Below, piece by piece: positions 34,850 to 46,700 of a DNA stretch of 64,000 nucleotides (the stretch's first letter is position 1; every line of letters begins with the position of its first letter). Origin of the DNA: Aplectana chamaeleonis (taxonomy: Eukaryota > Nematoda > Chromadorea > Rhabditida > Cosmocercidae); the NCBI GenBank assembly GCA_029168955.1, contig JAPDOI010001836.1, forward strand, positions 62,001-126,000, in the 5' to 3' direction. The notes below the pieces were generated by a model. That model searched no databases. It was not told the origin of the DNA and saw only the letters and a program-made list of their open reading frames with translations. The position numbers were made by a program, and so were the translations under genes.

Positions 34850-37800
34850 GTGGGAGTGCGCCGAGCGCCATAGAGAGTGTGCGGGACCCAAGTGGGAGTG
34901 CGCAATACGCCATAGAAAGTGTGCGGGACCCAAAGTGGGAGTGCGCAATACGCCATAGAAAGTGTGCGGAACCCAAGTGGAAGTGCGCAGTACGCCATAG
35001 AAAGTGAGCGGGACCCAAGTGGGAGTGCGCAATACGCCATAGAAAGTGTGCGGGACCCAAGAGGGAGTGCGCAGTACGCCATAGAAAGTGTGCGGGACCC
35101 AAGTGGGAGTGCGCAATACGCCATAGAAAGTGTGCGGGACCCAAGTGGGAGTGCGCAATACGCCATAGAAAATGTGCGGGACCCATGTGGGAGTGCGCAA
35201 TACGCCATAGAAAGTGTGCGGGACCCAAGTGGGAGTGCGCAATACGCCATAGAAAGTGTGCGGGACCCAAGTGGGAGTGCGCAGTACGCCATAGAAAGTG
35301 TGCGGGACCCAAGTGGGAGTGTGCAGTACGCCATAGAAAGTGTGCGGGACCCCAGTGGGAGTGCGCTATACGCCATAGAAAGTGTGCGGGACTCAAGTGG
35401 GAGTGCGCAATACGCCATAGAAAGTGTGCGGGACCCAAGTGGGAGTGCGCAATACGCCATAGAAAGTGTGCGGGACCCAAGTGGGAGTGCGCAATACGCC
35501 ATAGAAACTGTGCGGGACCCAAGTGGGAGTGCGCTATACGCCATAGAAAGTGTGCGGGACCCAAGTGGGAGTGCGCAATACACCATAGAAAGTGTGCGGG
35601 ACCCAAAACGGAGTGCGCCGAGCGTCGGGGAAGTGTGCGGGACCCAAGTGGGAGTGAGCAATACGCCATAGAAAGTGTGCGGGACCCAAAAGGGAGTGCG
35701 CAATACGCCATAGAAAGTGTGCGGGACTCAAGTGGGAGTGCGCAATACGCCATAGAAAGTGTGCGGGACTCAAGTGGGAGTGCGCAATACGCCATAGAAA
35801 GTGTGCGGGACCCAAGTGGGAGTGCGCAGTACGCCATAGAAAGTGTGCGGGACCCAAGTGGGAGTGCGCAATACGCCATAGAAAGTGTGCGGGACCCAAG
35901 TGGGAGTGCGCAATACGCCATAGAAAGTGTGCGGGACCCAAGTGGGAGTGCGCAGTACGCCATAGAAAGTGTGCGGGACCCAAGTGGAAGTGCGCAGTAC
36001 GCCATAGAAAGTGTGCGGGACCCAAAAAGGAGTGCGCCGAGCGTCGGGGAAAGTGTGCGGGACCCAAGTGGGAGTGCGCAATACGCCATAGAAAAAATGC
36101 GGGACCCAAGTGGGAGTGCGCAATACGCCATAGAAAGTGTGCGGGACCCCAGAGTGCGCAATACGCCAGTGTGGGACCCAGATACGCCATAGAAATTGTG
36201 GGGGACGCAAGTGGGAGTGCGCAATACGCCATAGAAAGTGTGCGGGACCCAAGTGAAAGTGCGCAGTACGCCATAGAAAGTGTGCGGAACCCAAGTGGAA
36301 GTGCGCAGTACGCCATAGAAAGTGTGCGGGACTCAAGTGGGAGTGCGCAATACGCCATAGAAAGTGTGCGGGATCCAATTGGGAGTGCGCAATACACCAT
36401 AGAAAGTGTGCGGGACCCAAAAGGGAGTGCGCCGAGCGTAGTAAAAAGTGTGCGGGACCCAAGTGGGAGTGCGCAATACGCCATAGAAAGTGTGCGGGAC
36501 CCAAAAGTGGGAGTGCGCCGAGCGCCATAGAAAGTGTGCGGGACCCAAGTGGGAGTGCGCTATACGCCATAGAAAGTGTGCGGGACTCAAGTGGGAGTGC
36601 GCAATACGCCATAGAAAAAATGCAGGACCCAAGTGGGAGTGCGCAATACGCCATAGAAAGTGTGCGGAACTCAAGTGGGAGTGCGCAATACGCCATAGAA
36701 TGTGTGCGGGACCCAAGTGGGAGTGCGCAGTACGCCATATAAAGTGTGCGGGACCCAAGTGGAAGTGCGCAGTACGCCATAGAAAGTGTGCGGGACCCAA
36801 GTGGGAGTGCGCTATACGCCATAGAAAGTGTGCGGGACCCAAGTGGGAGTGCGCAGTACGCCATAGAAAGTGAGCGGGACCCAAGTGGGAGGGCGCAATA
36901 CGCCATAGAAAGTGTGCGGGACCCAAAAGGAGTGCGCCGAGCGCCATATAAAGTGTGCGGGACTCAAGTGGGAGTGCGCAATACGCCATAGAAAGTGTGC
37001 GGGACCCAAGTGGGAGTGCGCAGTACGCCATAGAAAGTGTGCGGGACCCAAGTGGGAGTGCGCAATACGCCATAGAAAAAAATGCGGGACCCAAGTGGGA
37101 GTGCGCAATACGCCATAGAAACTGTGCGGGACCCAAGTGGGAGTGCGCTATACGCCATAGAAAGTGTGCGGGACCCAAGTGGGAGTGCGCAGTACGCCAT
37201 AGAAAGTGTGCGGGACCCAAGGGGGGGTGCGCACTACGCCATAGAAACTGTGCGGGACCCAAGTGGGAGTGCGCTATACGCCATAGAAAGTGTGCGGGAC
37301 TCAAGTGGGAGTGCGCGATACGTCATATAAAGTGTGCGGGAACCAAGTGGGAGTGCGCAATACGCCACAGAAAGTGTGCGGGACCTAAGTGGGAGTGCGC
37401 AGTACGCCATAGAAAGTGTGCGGGACCCAAGTGGGAGTGCGCGATACGCCATAGAAAGTGTGCGGGACCCAAGTGGGAGTGCGCAGTACGCCATAGAAAG
37501 TGTGCGGGACCCAAGTGGGAGTGCGCGATACGCCATAGAAAGTGTGCGGGACCCAAGTGGGAGTGCGCAATACACCATAGAAAGTGTGCGGGACCCAAGT
37601 GGGAGTGCGCAGTACGCCATAGAAAGTGTGCAGGACCCAAGTGGAAGTGCGCAGTACGCCATAGAAAGTGTGCGGGACCCAAAAGGGAGTGCGCAGTACG
37701 CCATAGAAAGTGTGCGGGACTCAAGTGGGAGTGCGCAATACGCCATAGAATGTGTGCGGGACCCAAGTGGGAGTGCGCAGTACGCCATAGAAAGTGTGCG

Positions 37801-40760
37801 GGACCCAAGTGGGAGTGCGCGAGACGCCATAGAAAGTGAGCGGGACCCAAGTGGGAGTGCGCAGTACGCCATAGAAAGTGTGCGGGACCCAAGTGGGAGT
37901 GCGCTATACGCCATAGAAAGTGTGCGGGACCCAAGTGGGAGTGCGCTATACGCCATAGAAAGTGTGCGGGACCCAAGTGGGAGTGCGCAGTACGCCATAG
38001 AAAGTGTGCGGGACCCAAGTGGGAGTGCGCTATACGCCATAGAAAGTGTGCGGGACCCAAGTGGGAGTGCGCAGTACGCCGTAGAAAGCGTGCGGGACCC
38101 AAGTGGGAGTGCGCAGTACGCCATAGAAAGTGTGCGGGACCCAAGTGGGAGTGCGCAATACGCCATAGAAAGTGTGCGGGACCCAGAGTGGGAGTGCGCA
38201 ATACGCCATAGAAAGTGTGCGGGACCCAAGTGGGAGTGCGCAATACGCCATAGAAAGTGTGCGGGACCCAAGTGGGAGTGCGCAATACGCCATAGAAAGT
38301 GTGCGGGACCCAAAGGGAGTGCGCCGAGCGCCATAGAAAGTGTGCGGGACCCAAGTGGGAGTGCGCAGTACGCCATAGAAAGTGTGCGGGACCCAAGTGG
38401 GAGTGCGCAGTACGCCATAGAAAGTGTGCGGGACCCAAGTGGGAGTGCGCGATACGCCATAGAAAGTGTGCGGGACCCAAGTGGGAGTGCGCAGTACGCC
38501 ATAGAAAGTGTGCGGGACCCAGTGGGAGTGCGCAGTACGCCATAGAAAGTGTGCGGGACCCAAAGGGAGTGCGCAATACGCCATAGAAAGTGTGCGGGAC
38601 CCAAGTGGGAGTGCGCAATACGCCATAGAAAGTGTGCGGGACCCAAGTGGGAGTGCGCAATACGCCATAGAAAGTGTGCGGGACCCAGAGTGGGAGTGCG
38701 CAATACGCCATAGAAAGTGTGCGGGACCCAAAGGGAGTGCGCAATACGCCATAGAAAGTGTGCGGGACCCAAGTGGAAGTGCGCAGTACGCCATAGAAAG
38801 TGAGCGGGACCCAAGTGGGAGTGCGCAATACGCCATAGAAAGTGTGCGGGACCCAAGAGGGAGTGCGGAGTACGCCATAGAAAGTGTGGGGGACCCAAGT
38901 GGGAGTGCGCCGAGCGCCATAGAAAGTGTGCGGGACCCAAGTGGGAGTGCGCAATACGCCATAGAAAGTGTGCGGGACCCAAGTGGGAGTGCGCAATACG
39001 CCATAGAAAGTGTGCGGGACCCAAGTGGGAGTGCGCATACGCCATAGAAAGTGTGCGGGACCCAAGTGGGAGTGCGCAATACGCCATAGAAAGTGTGCGG
39101 GACCCAAGTGGGAGTGCGCAATACGCCATAGAAAGTGTGCGGGACCCAGAGTGGGAGTGCGCAATACGCCATAGAAAGTGTGCGGGACCCAAGTGGGAGT
39201 GCGCAGTACGCCATAGAAAGTGTGCGGGACCCAAGTGGGAGTGCGCAATACGCCATAGAAAGTGTGCGGGACCCAAGTGGGAGTGCGCAGTACGCCATAG
39301 AAAGTGTGCGGGACCCAAGTGGGAGTGCGCCGAGCGTCATAGAAAGTGTGCGGGACCCAAGTGGGAGTGCGCAATACGCCATAGAAAGTGTGCGGGACCC
39401 AAGAGGGAGTGCGCAATACGCCATAGAAAGTGTGCGGGACCCGAGTGGGAGTGCGCAATACGCCATAGAAAGTGTGCGGGACCCAAGTGGGAGTGCGCAA
39501 TACGCCATAGAAAGTGTGCGGGACCCAGAGTGGGAGTGCGCAGTACGCCATAGAAAGTGTGCGGGACCCAGAGTGGAAGTGCGCAGTACGCCATAGAAAG
39601 TGTGCGGGACCCAAAGGGAGTGCGCCGAGCGTCGGGGAAAGTGTGCGGGACCCAAGTGGGAGTGCGCAATACGCCATAGAAAGTGTGCGGGACCCAGACC
39701 CAAGTGTGGGAGTGCGCAAGTGCACGCCGCCATAGAAAGTGTGCGGGACCCAAGTGGGAGTGCGCAATAAGCCATAGAAAGTGTGCGGGACCCAAGTGGG
39801 AGTGTGCAGTACGCCATAGAAAGTGTGCGGGACCCAAGTGGGAGTGCGCTATACGCCATAGAAAGTGTGCGGGACTCAAGTGGGAGTGCGCAATACGCCA
39901 TAGAAAGTGCGCGGGACTCAAGGGGGAGTGCGCAATACGCCATAGAAAATGTGCGGGACCCAGAGTGGGAGTGCGCAGTACGCCATAGAAAGTGTGCGGG
40001 ACCCAAAGGGAGTGCGCCGAGCGCCATAGAAAGTGTGCGGGACCCAAGTGGGAGTGCGCAATACGCCATAGAAAGTGTGCGGGACCCAAAGAGTGCGCCG
40101 AGCGTCGGGAAAGTGTGCGGGACCCAAGTGGGAGTGCGCAATACGCCATAGAAAGTGTGCGGGACCCAAAGTGGGAGTGCGCAATACGCCATAGAAAGTG
40201 TGCGGGACCCAAGTGGGAGTGCGCAGTACGCCATAGAAAGTGTGCGGGACCCAAGTGGGAGTGCGCAGTACGCCATAGAAAGTGTGCGGGACCCAAGTGG
40301 GAGTGCGCAGTACGCCATAGAAAGTGTGCGGGACCCAAAGTGGAGTGCGCAGTACGCCATAGAAAGTGTGCGGGACCCAAGTGGGAGTGCGCAATACGCC
40401 ATAGAAAGTGTGCGGGACCCAAGTGGGAGTGCGCCGAGCGCCATAGAAAGTGTGCGGGACCCAAGTGGGAGTGCGCAATACGCCATAGAAAGTGTGCGGG
40501 ACCCAAGTGGGAGTGCGCAATACGCCATAGAAAGTGTGCGGGACCCAAGTGGGAGTGCGCAATACGCCATAGAAAGTGTGCGGGACCCAGAGTGGGAGTG
40601 CGCAGTACGCCATAGAAAGTGTGCGGGACCCAAGTGGGAGTGCGCCGAGCGCCATAGAAAGTGTGCGGGACCCAAGTGGGAGTGCGCAATACGCCATAGA
40701 AAGTGTGCGGGACCCAAGTGGGAGTGCGCCGAGCGCCATAGAAAGTGTGCGGGACCCAAG
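34850..40760. repeat. Satellite zone with hybrid monomers
   Basis: Several units join the class B middle to a class A end, reading GCCGAGCGCCATAGAAA: near 34,860, 36,515, 36,936 (ending ATATAAA), 38,325, 38,911, 40,016, 40,436, 40,647 and 40,730. A +2 variant ACCCAGAGTGGG recurs at about 38,172, 38,691, 39,147, 39,531, 39,960 and 40,588. Pure class B units are rare here compared with 41.4-51.3 kb. Confidence 0.75.
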
Positions 40761-43700
40761 TGGGAGTGCGCAATACGCCATAGAAAGTGTGCGGGACCCA
40801 AGTGGGAGTGCGCAGTACGCCATAGAAAGTGTGCGGGACCCAAGTGGGAGTGCGCAATACGCCATAGAAAGTGTGCGGGACCCAAGTGGGAGTGCGCAAT
40901 ACGCCATAGAAAGTGTGCGGGACCCAAGTGGGAGTGCGCAATACGCCATAGAAAGTGTGCGGGACCCAATTGGGAGTGCGCAGTACGCCATAGAAAGTGT
41001 GCGGGACCCAAGTGGAAGTGCGCAGTACGCCATAGAAAGTGTGCGGGACCCAAGTGGGAGTGCGCAATACGTCATAGAAAGTGTGCGGGACCCAAGTGGG
41101 AGTGCGCAATACGCCATAGAAAGTGTGCGGGATCCAAGTGGGAGTGCGCAATACGCCATAGAAAGTGTGCGGGACCCAAGTGGGAGTGCGCAATACGCCA
41201 TAGAAAGTGTGCGGGACCCAAGTGGGAGTGCGCAATACGCCATAGAAAGTGTGCGGGACCCAAGTGGGAGTGCGCTATACGCCGTAGAAAGCGTGCGGGA
41301 CCCAAGTGGGAGTGCGCGATACGCCATATAAAGTGTGCGGGACCCAAGGGGGAGGGCGCAGGACGCCATAGAAAGTGTGCGGGACCCAAAGGAGTGCGCC
41401 GAGCGTCGGGGAACGTGTGCGGGACCCAAGTGGGAGTGCGCAATACGCTATAGAAAGTGTGCGGGACCCAAAAGGAAGTGCGCCGAGCGTCGGAGAAAGT
41501 GTGCGGGACCCAAGTGGGAGTGCGCAATACGCCATAGAAAGTGTGCGGGACTCAAGTGGGAGTGCGCAATACGCCATAGAAAGTGTGCGGGACCCAAGTG
41601 GGAGTGCGCAACACGCCATAGAAAGTGTGCGGGACTCATGTGGGAGTGCGCTATACGCCATAGAAAGTGTGCGGGACTCAAGTGGGAGTGCGCAATACGC
41701 CATAGAAAGTGGGCGGGACCCAAGTGGGAGTGCGCAGTACGCCATAGAAAGTGTGCGGGACCCAAAAGGGAGTGCGCCGAGCGTCGGAGAAAGTGTGCGG
41801 GACCCAAGTGGGAGTGCGCAATACGCAATAGAAAGTGTGCGGGACCCAAAAGGGAGTGCGCAATACACCATAGAAAGTGTGCGGGACCCAAAAGGGAGTG
41901 CGCAATGCGCCATAGAAAGTGTGCGGGACTCAAGTGGGAGTGCGCAAGACGCCATAGAAAGTGGGCGGGACCCAAAAGGGAGTGCGCCGAGCGGAGGGGA
42001 AAGTGTGCGGGACCCAAGTGGGAGTGCGCAATACGCCATAGAAAGTGGGCGGGACCCAAAAGGGAGTGCGCCGAGCGTAGGGGAAAGTGTGCGGGACCCT
42101 AGTGGGAGTGCGCAATACGCCATAGAAAGTGTGCGGGACCCAAAAGGGAGTGCGCCGAGCGTCGGGGAAAGTGTGCGGGACCCAAGTGGGAGTGCGCAGT
42201 ACGCCATAGAAAGTGTGCGGGACCCAAAAGGGAGTGCGCCGAGCGTCGGGGAAAGTGTGCGGGACCCAAGTGGGAGTGCGCAATACGCCATAGAAAGTGT
42301 GCGGGACTCAAGTGGGAGTGCGCAATACGCCATAGAAAGTGTGCGGGACCCAAGTGGGAGTGCGCAATACGCCATAGAAAGTGTGCGGGACCCAAGTGGG
42401 AGTGCGCAATACGCCATAGAAAGTGTGCGGGACCCAAGTGGGAGTGCGCAATACGCCATAGAAAGTGTGCGGGACCCAAGTGGGAGTGCGCAATACGCCA
42501 TAGAAAGTGTGCGGGACCCAAGTGGGAGTGCGCAGTACGCCATAGAAAGTGTGCGGGACCCAAGTGAAAGTGCGCAGTACGCCATAGAAAGTGTGCGGGA
42601 CCCAAAAAGGAGTGCGCCGAGCGTCGGGAAAAGTGTGCGGGACCCAAGTGGGAGTGCGCAATACGCCATAGAAAGTGTGCGGGCCTCAAGTGGGAGTGCG
42701 CAATACGCCATAGAAAGTGTGCGGGACCCAAGTGGGAGTGCGCAATACGCCATAGAAAGTGTGCGGGACCCAAAAGGGAGTGCGCCGAGCGTCGGAGAAA
42801 GTGTGCGGGACCCAAGTGGGAGTGCGCAGTACGCCATAGAAAGTGTGCGGGACCCAAAAGGGAGTGCGCCGAGCGTAGGGGAAAGTGTGCGGGACCCAAG
42901 TGGGAGTGCGCAATACGCCATAGAAAGTGTGCGGGACCCAAAAGGGAGTGCGCCGAGCGTCGGGGAAAGTGTGCGGGACCCAAGTGGGAGTGCGCAATAC
43001 GCAATAGAAAGTGTGCGGGACCCAAAAGGGAGTGCGCAATACGCCATAGAAAGTGTGCGGGACCCAAGTGAAAGTGCGCAATACGCCATAGAAAGTGTGC
43101 GGGACCCAAAAGGGAGTGCGCCGAGCGTCGGGGAAAGTGTGCGGGACCCAAGTGGGAGTGCGCAGTACGCCATAGAAAGTGTGCGGGACCCAAGTGAAAG
43201 TGCGCAGTACGCCATAGAAAGTGTGCGGGACTCAAGTGGGAGTGCGCAATACGCCATAGAAAGTGTGCGGGACCCAAGTGGGAGTGCGCAGTACGCCATA
43301 GAAAGTGTGCGGGACCCAAAAGGGAGTGCGCCGAGCGTACGCCATAGAAAGTGTGCGGGACCCAAGTGGGAGTGCGCAATACGCCATAGAAAGTGTGCGG
43401 GACCCAAGTGGGAGTGTGCAGTACGCCATAGAAAGTGTGCGGGACCCCAGTGGGAGTGCGCTATACGCCATAGAAAGTGTGCGTCACCCAAAAGGGAGTG
43501 CGCCGAGCGTCGGGGAAAATGTGCGGGACCCATGTGGGAGTGCGCAGTACGCCATAGAAAGTGTGCGGGACCCAAAAGGGAGGGCGCCGAGCGTCGGGGA
43601 AAGTGTGCGGGACCCAAGTGGGAGTGCGCAGTACGCCATAGAAAGTGTGCGGGACCCAAGTGGGAGTGCGCAATACGCCATAGAAAGTGTGCGGGACCCA

Positions 43701-46700
43701 AGTGGGAGTGCGCAGTACGCCATAGAAAGTGTGCGGGACCCAAAAGGGAGTGCGCCGAGCGTCGGGAAAGTGTGCGGGACCCAAGTGGGAGTGCGCAATA
43801 CGCTATAGAAAGTGTGCGGGACCCAAGTGGGAGTGCGCAATACGTCAAAGAAAGTGTGCGGGAGCCAAGTGGAAGTGCGCAATACGCCATAGGAAGTGTG
43901 CGGGACCCAAGTGGGAGTGCGCAATACGCCATAGAAAGTGTGCGGGACCCAAGTGGGAGTGCGCAATACGCCATAGAAAGTGTGCGGGACCCAAGTGGGA
44001 GTGCGCAATACGCCATAGAAAGTGTGCGGGACCCAAGTGGGAGTGCGCAGTACGCCATAGAAAGTGTGCGGGACCCAAAGGGAGTGCGCGCCGAGCGTCG
44101 AAAGTGTGCGGGACCCAAGTGGGAGTGCGCAATACGCCATAGAAAGTGTGCGGGACTCAAGTGGGAGTGCGCAGTACGCCATAGAAAGTGTGCGGGACCC
44201 AAGTGAAAGTGCGCAATACGCCATAGAAAGTGTGCGGGACCCAATTGGGAGTGCGCAATACGCCATAGAAAGTGTGCGGGACTCAAGTGGGAGTGCGCAA
44301 TACGCCATAGAAAGTGTGCGGGACTCAAGTGGGAGTGCGCAATACGCCATAGAAAGTGTGCGGGACCCAAAAGGGAGTGCGCCGAGCGTCGGGGAAAGTG
44401 TGCGGGACCCAAGTGGGAGTGCGCAGTACGCCATAGAAAGTGTGCGGGACCCAAAAGGGAGTGCGCCGAGCGTCGGGGAAAGTGTGCGGGACCCAAGTGG
44501 GAGTGCGCAGTACGCCATAGAAAGTGTGCGGGACCCAAGTGGGAGTGCGCAATACGCCATAGAAAGTGTGCGGGACCCAAGTGGGAGTGTGCAGTACGCC
44601 ATAGAAAGTGTGCGGGACCCAAGTGGGAGTGCGCAATACGCCATAGAAAGTGTGCGGGATCCAATTGGGAGTGCGCAATACGCAATAGAAAGTGTGCGGG
44701 ACCCAAAAGGGAGTGCGCAATACGCCATAGAAAGTGTGCGGGACCCAAGTGGGAGTGCGCAATACACCATAGAAAGTGTGCGGGACCCAAAGGGAGTGCG
44801 CCGAGCGTCGGGGAAAGTGTGCGGGACCCAGAGTGGGAGTGCGCTATACGCCATAGAAAGTGCGCGGGACTCAAGTGGGAGTGGGCAATACGCCATAGAA
44901 AGTGTGCGGGGCTCAAGTGGGAGTGCGCAATACGCCATAGAAAGTGTGCGGGACCCAAGTGGGAGTGCGCAGTACGCCATAGAAAGTGCGCGGGACCCAA
45001 ATGGGAGTGCGCAATACGCCATCGAAGGTGTGCGGGACCAAAGTGGGAGTGCGCAATACGCCATAGAAAGTGTGCGGGACCCAAAAGGGAGTGCTCCGAG
45101 CGTAGGGGAAAGTGTGCGGGACCCAAGTGGGAGTGCGCAATACGCCATAGAAAGTGTGCGGGACCCAAAAGGGAGTGCGCCGAGCGTAGGGGAAAGTGTG
45201 CGGGACCCAAGTGGGAGTGCGCAATACGCCATAGAAAGTGTGCGGGACCCAAAAGGGAGTGCGCCGAGCGTCGGGGAAAGTGTGCGGGACCCATGTGGGA
45301 GTGCGCAGTACGCCATAGAAAGTGCGCGGGACCCAAATGGGAGTGCGCAATACGCCCAAGAAAGTGTGCGGGACCCAAGTGGGAGTGCGCAATACGCCAT
45401 AGAAAGTGTGCGGGACCCAAAAGGGAGTGCGCCGAGCGTAGGGGAAAGTGTGCGGGACCCAAGTGAGAGTGCGCAATACGCCATAGAAAGTGTGCGGGAC
45501 CCAAGTGGGAGTGCGCCGAGCGTAGGGGAAAGTGTGCGGGACCCAAGTGGGAGTGCGCAATACGCTATAGAAAGTGTGCGGGACCCAAGAGGGAGTGCGC
45601 AATACGCCATAGAAAGTGTGCGGGACCCGAGTGGGAGTGCGCAATACGCCATAGAAAGTGTGCGGGACCCAAGTGAAAGTGCGCAGTACGCCATAGAAAG
45701 TGTGCGGAAATCAAGTGGAAGTGCGCAGTACGCCATAGAAAGTGTGCAGGACCCAAGTGGGAGTGCGCAGTACGCCATAGAAAGTGCGCGGGACCCAAAT
45801 GGGAGTGCGCAATACGCCATCGAAGGTGTGCGGGACCAAAGTGGGAGTGCGCAATACGCCATAGAAAGTGTGCGGGACCCAAGTGGGAGTGCGCTATACG
45901 CCATAGAAAGTGTGCGGGACCCAAGTGGGAGTGCGCAGTACGCCATAGAAAGTGTGCGGGACCCAAGTGGAAGTGCGCAGTACGCCATAGAAAGTGTGCG
46001 GGACCCAAAAGGGAGTGCGCCGAGCGTAGGGGAAAGTGTGCGGGACCCAAGTGGGAGTGCGCAATACGCCATAGAAAGTGTGCGGGACCCAAGTGGGAGT
46101 GCGCAATACGCCATAGAAAGTGTGCGGGACCCAAAAGGGAGTGCGCAGTACGCCATAGAAAGTGTGCGGGACCCAAAAGGGAGTGCGCCGAGCGTCGGGG
46201 AAAGTGTGCGGGACCCAAGTGGGAGTGCGCAATACGCCATAGAAAGTGTGCGGGACCCAAGTGGGAGTGCGCTATACGCCATAGAAAGTGTGCGGGCCTC
46301 AAGTGGGAGTGCGCAATACGCCATATAAAGTATGCGGGACTCAAGTGGGAGTGCGCAATACGCCATAGAAAGTGTGCGGGACCCAAGTGGGAGTGCGCAG
46401 TACGCCATAGAAAGTGTGCGGGACCCAAGTGGAAGTGCGCAGTACGTCATAGAAAGTGTGCGGGACCCAAAAGGGAGTGCGCCGAGCGTCGGGAAAGTGT
46501 GCGGGACCCAAGTGGGAGTGCGCTATACGCCGTAGGAAGTGTGCGGGACCCAAGTGGGAGTGCGCAATACGCCATAGAAAAAATGCGGGACCCGACTGGG
46601 ACTGCGCAATACGCCATAGAAAGTGTGCGGGACTCAAGTGGGAGTGCGCAATACGCCATAGAATGTGTGCGGGACCCAAGTGGAGTGCGCCGAGCGTCGG

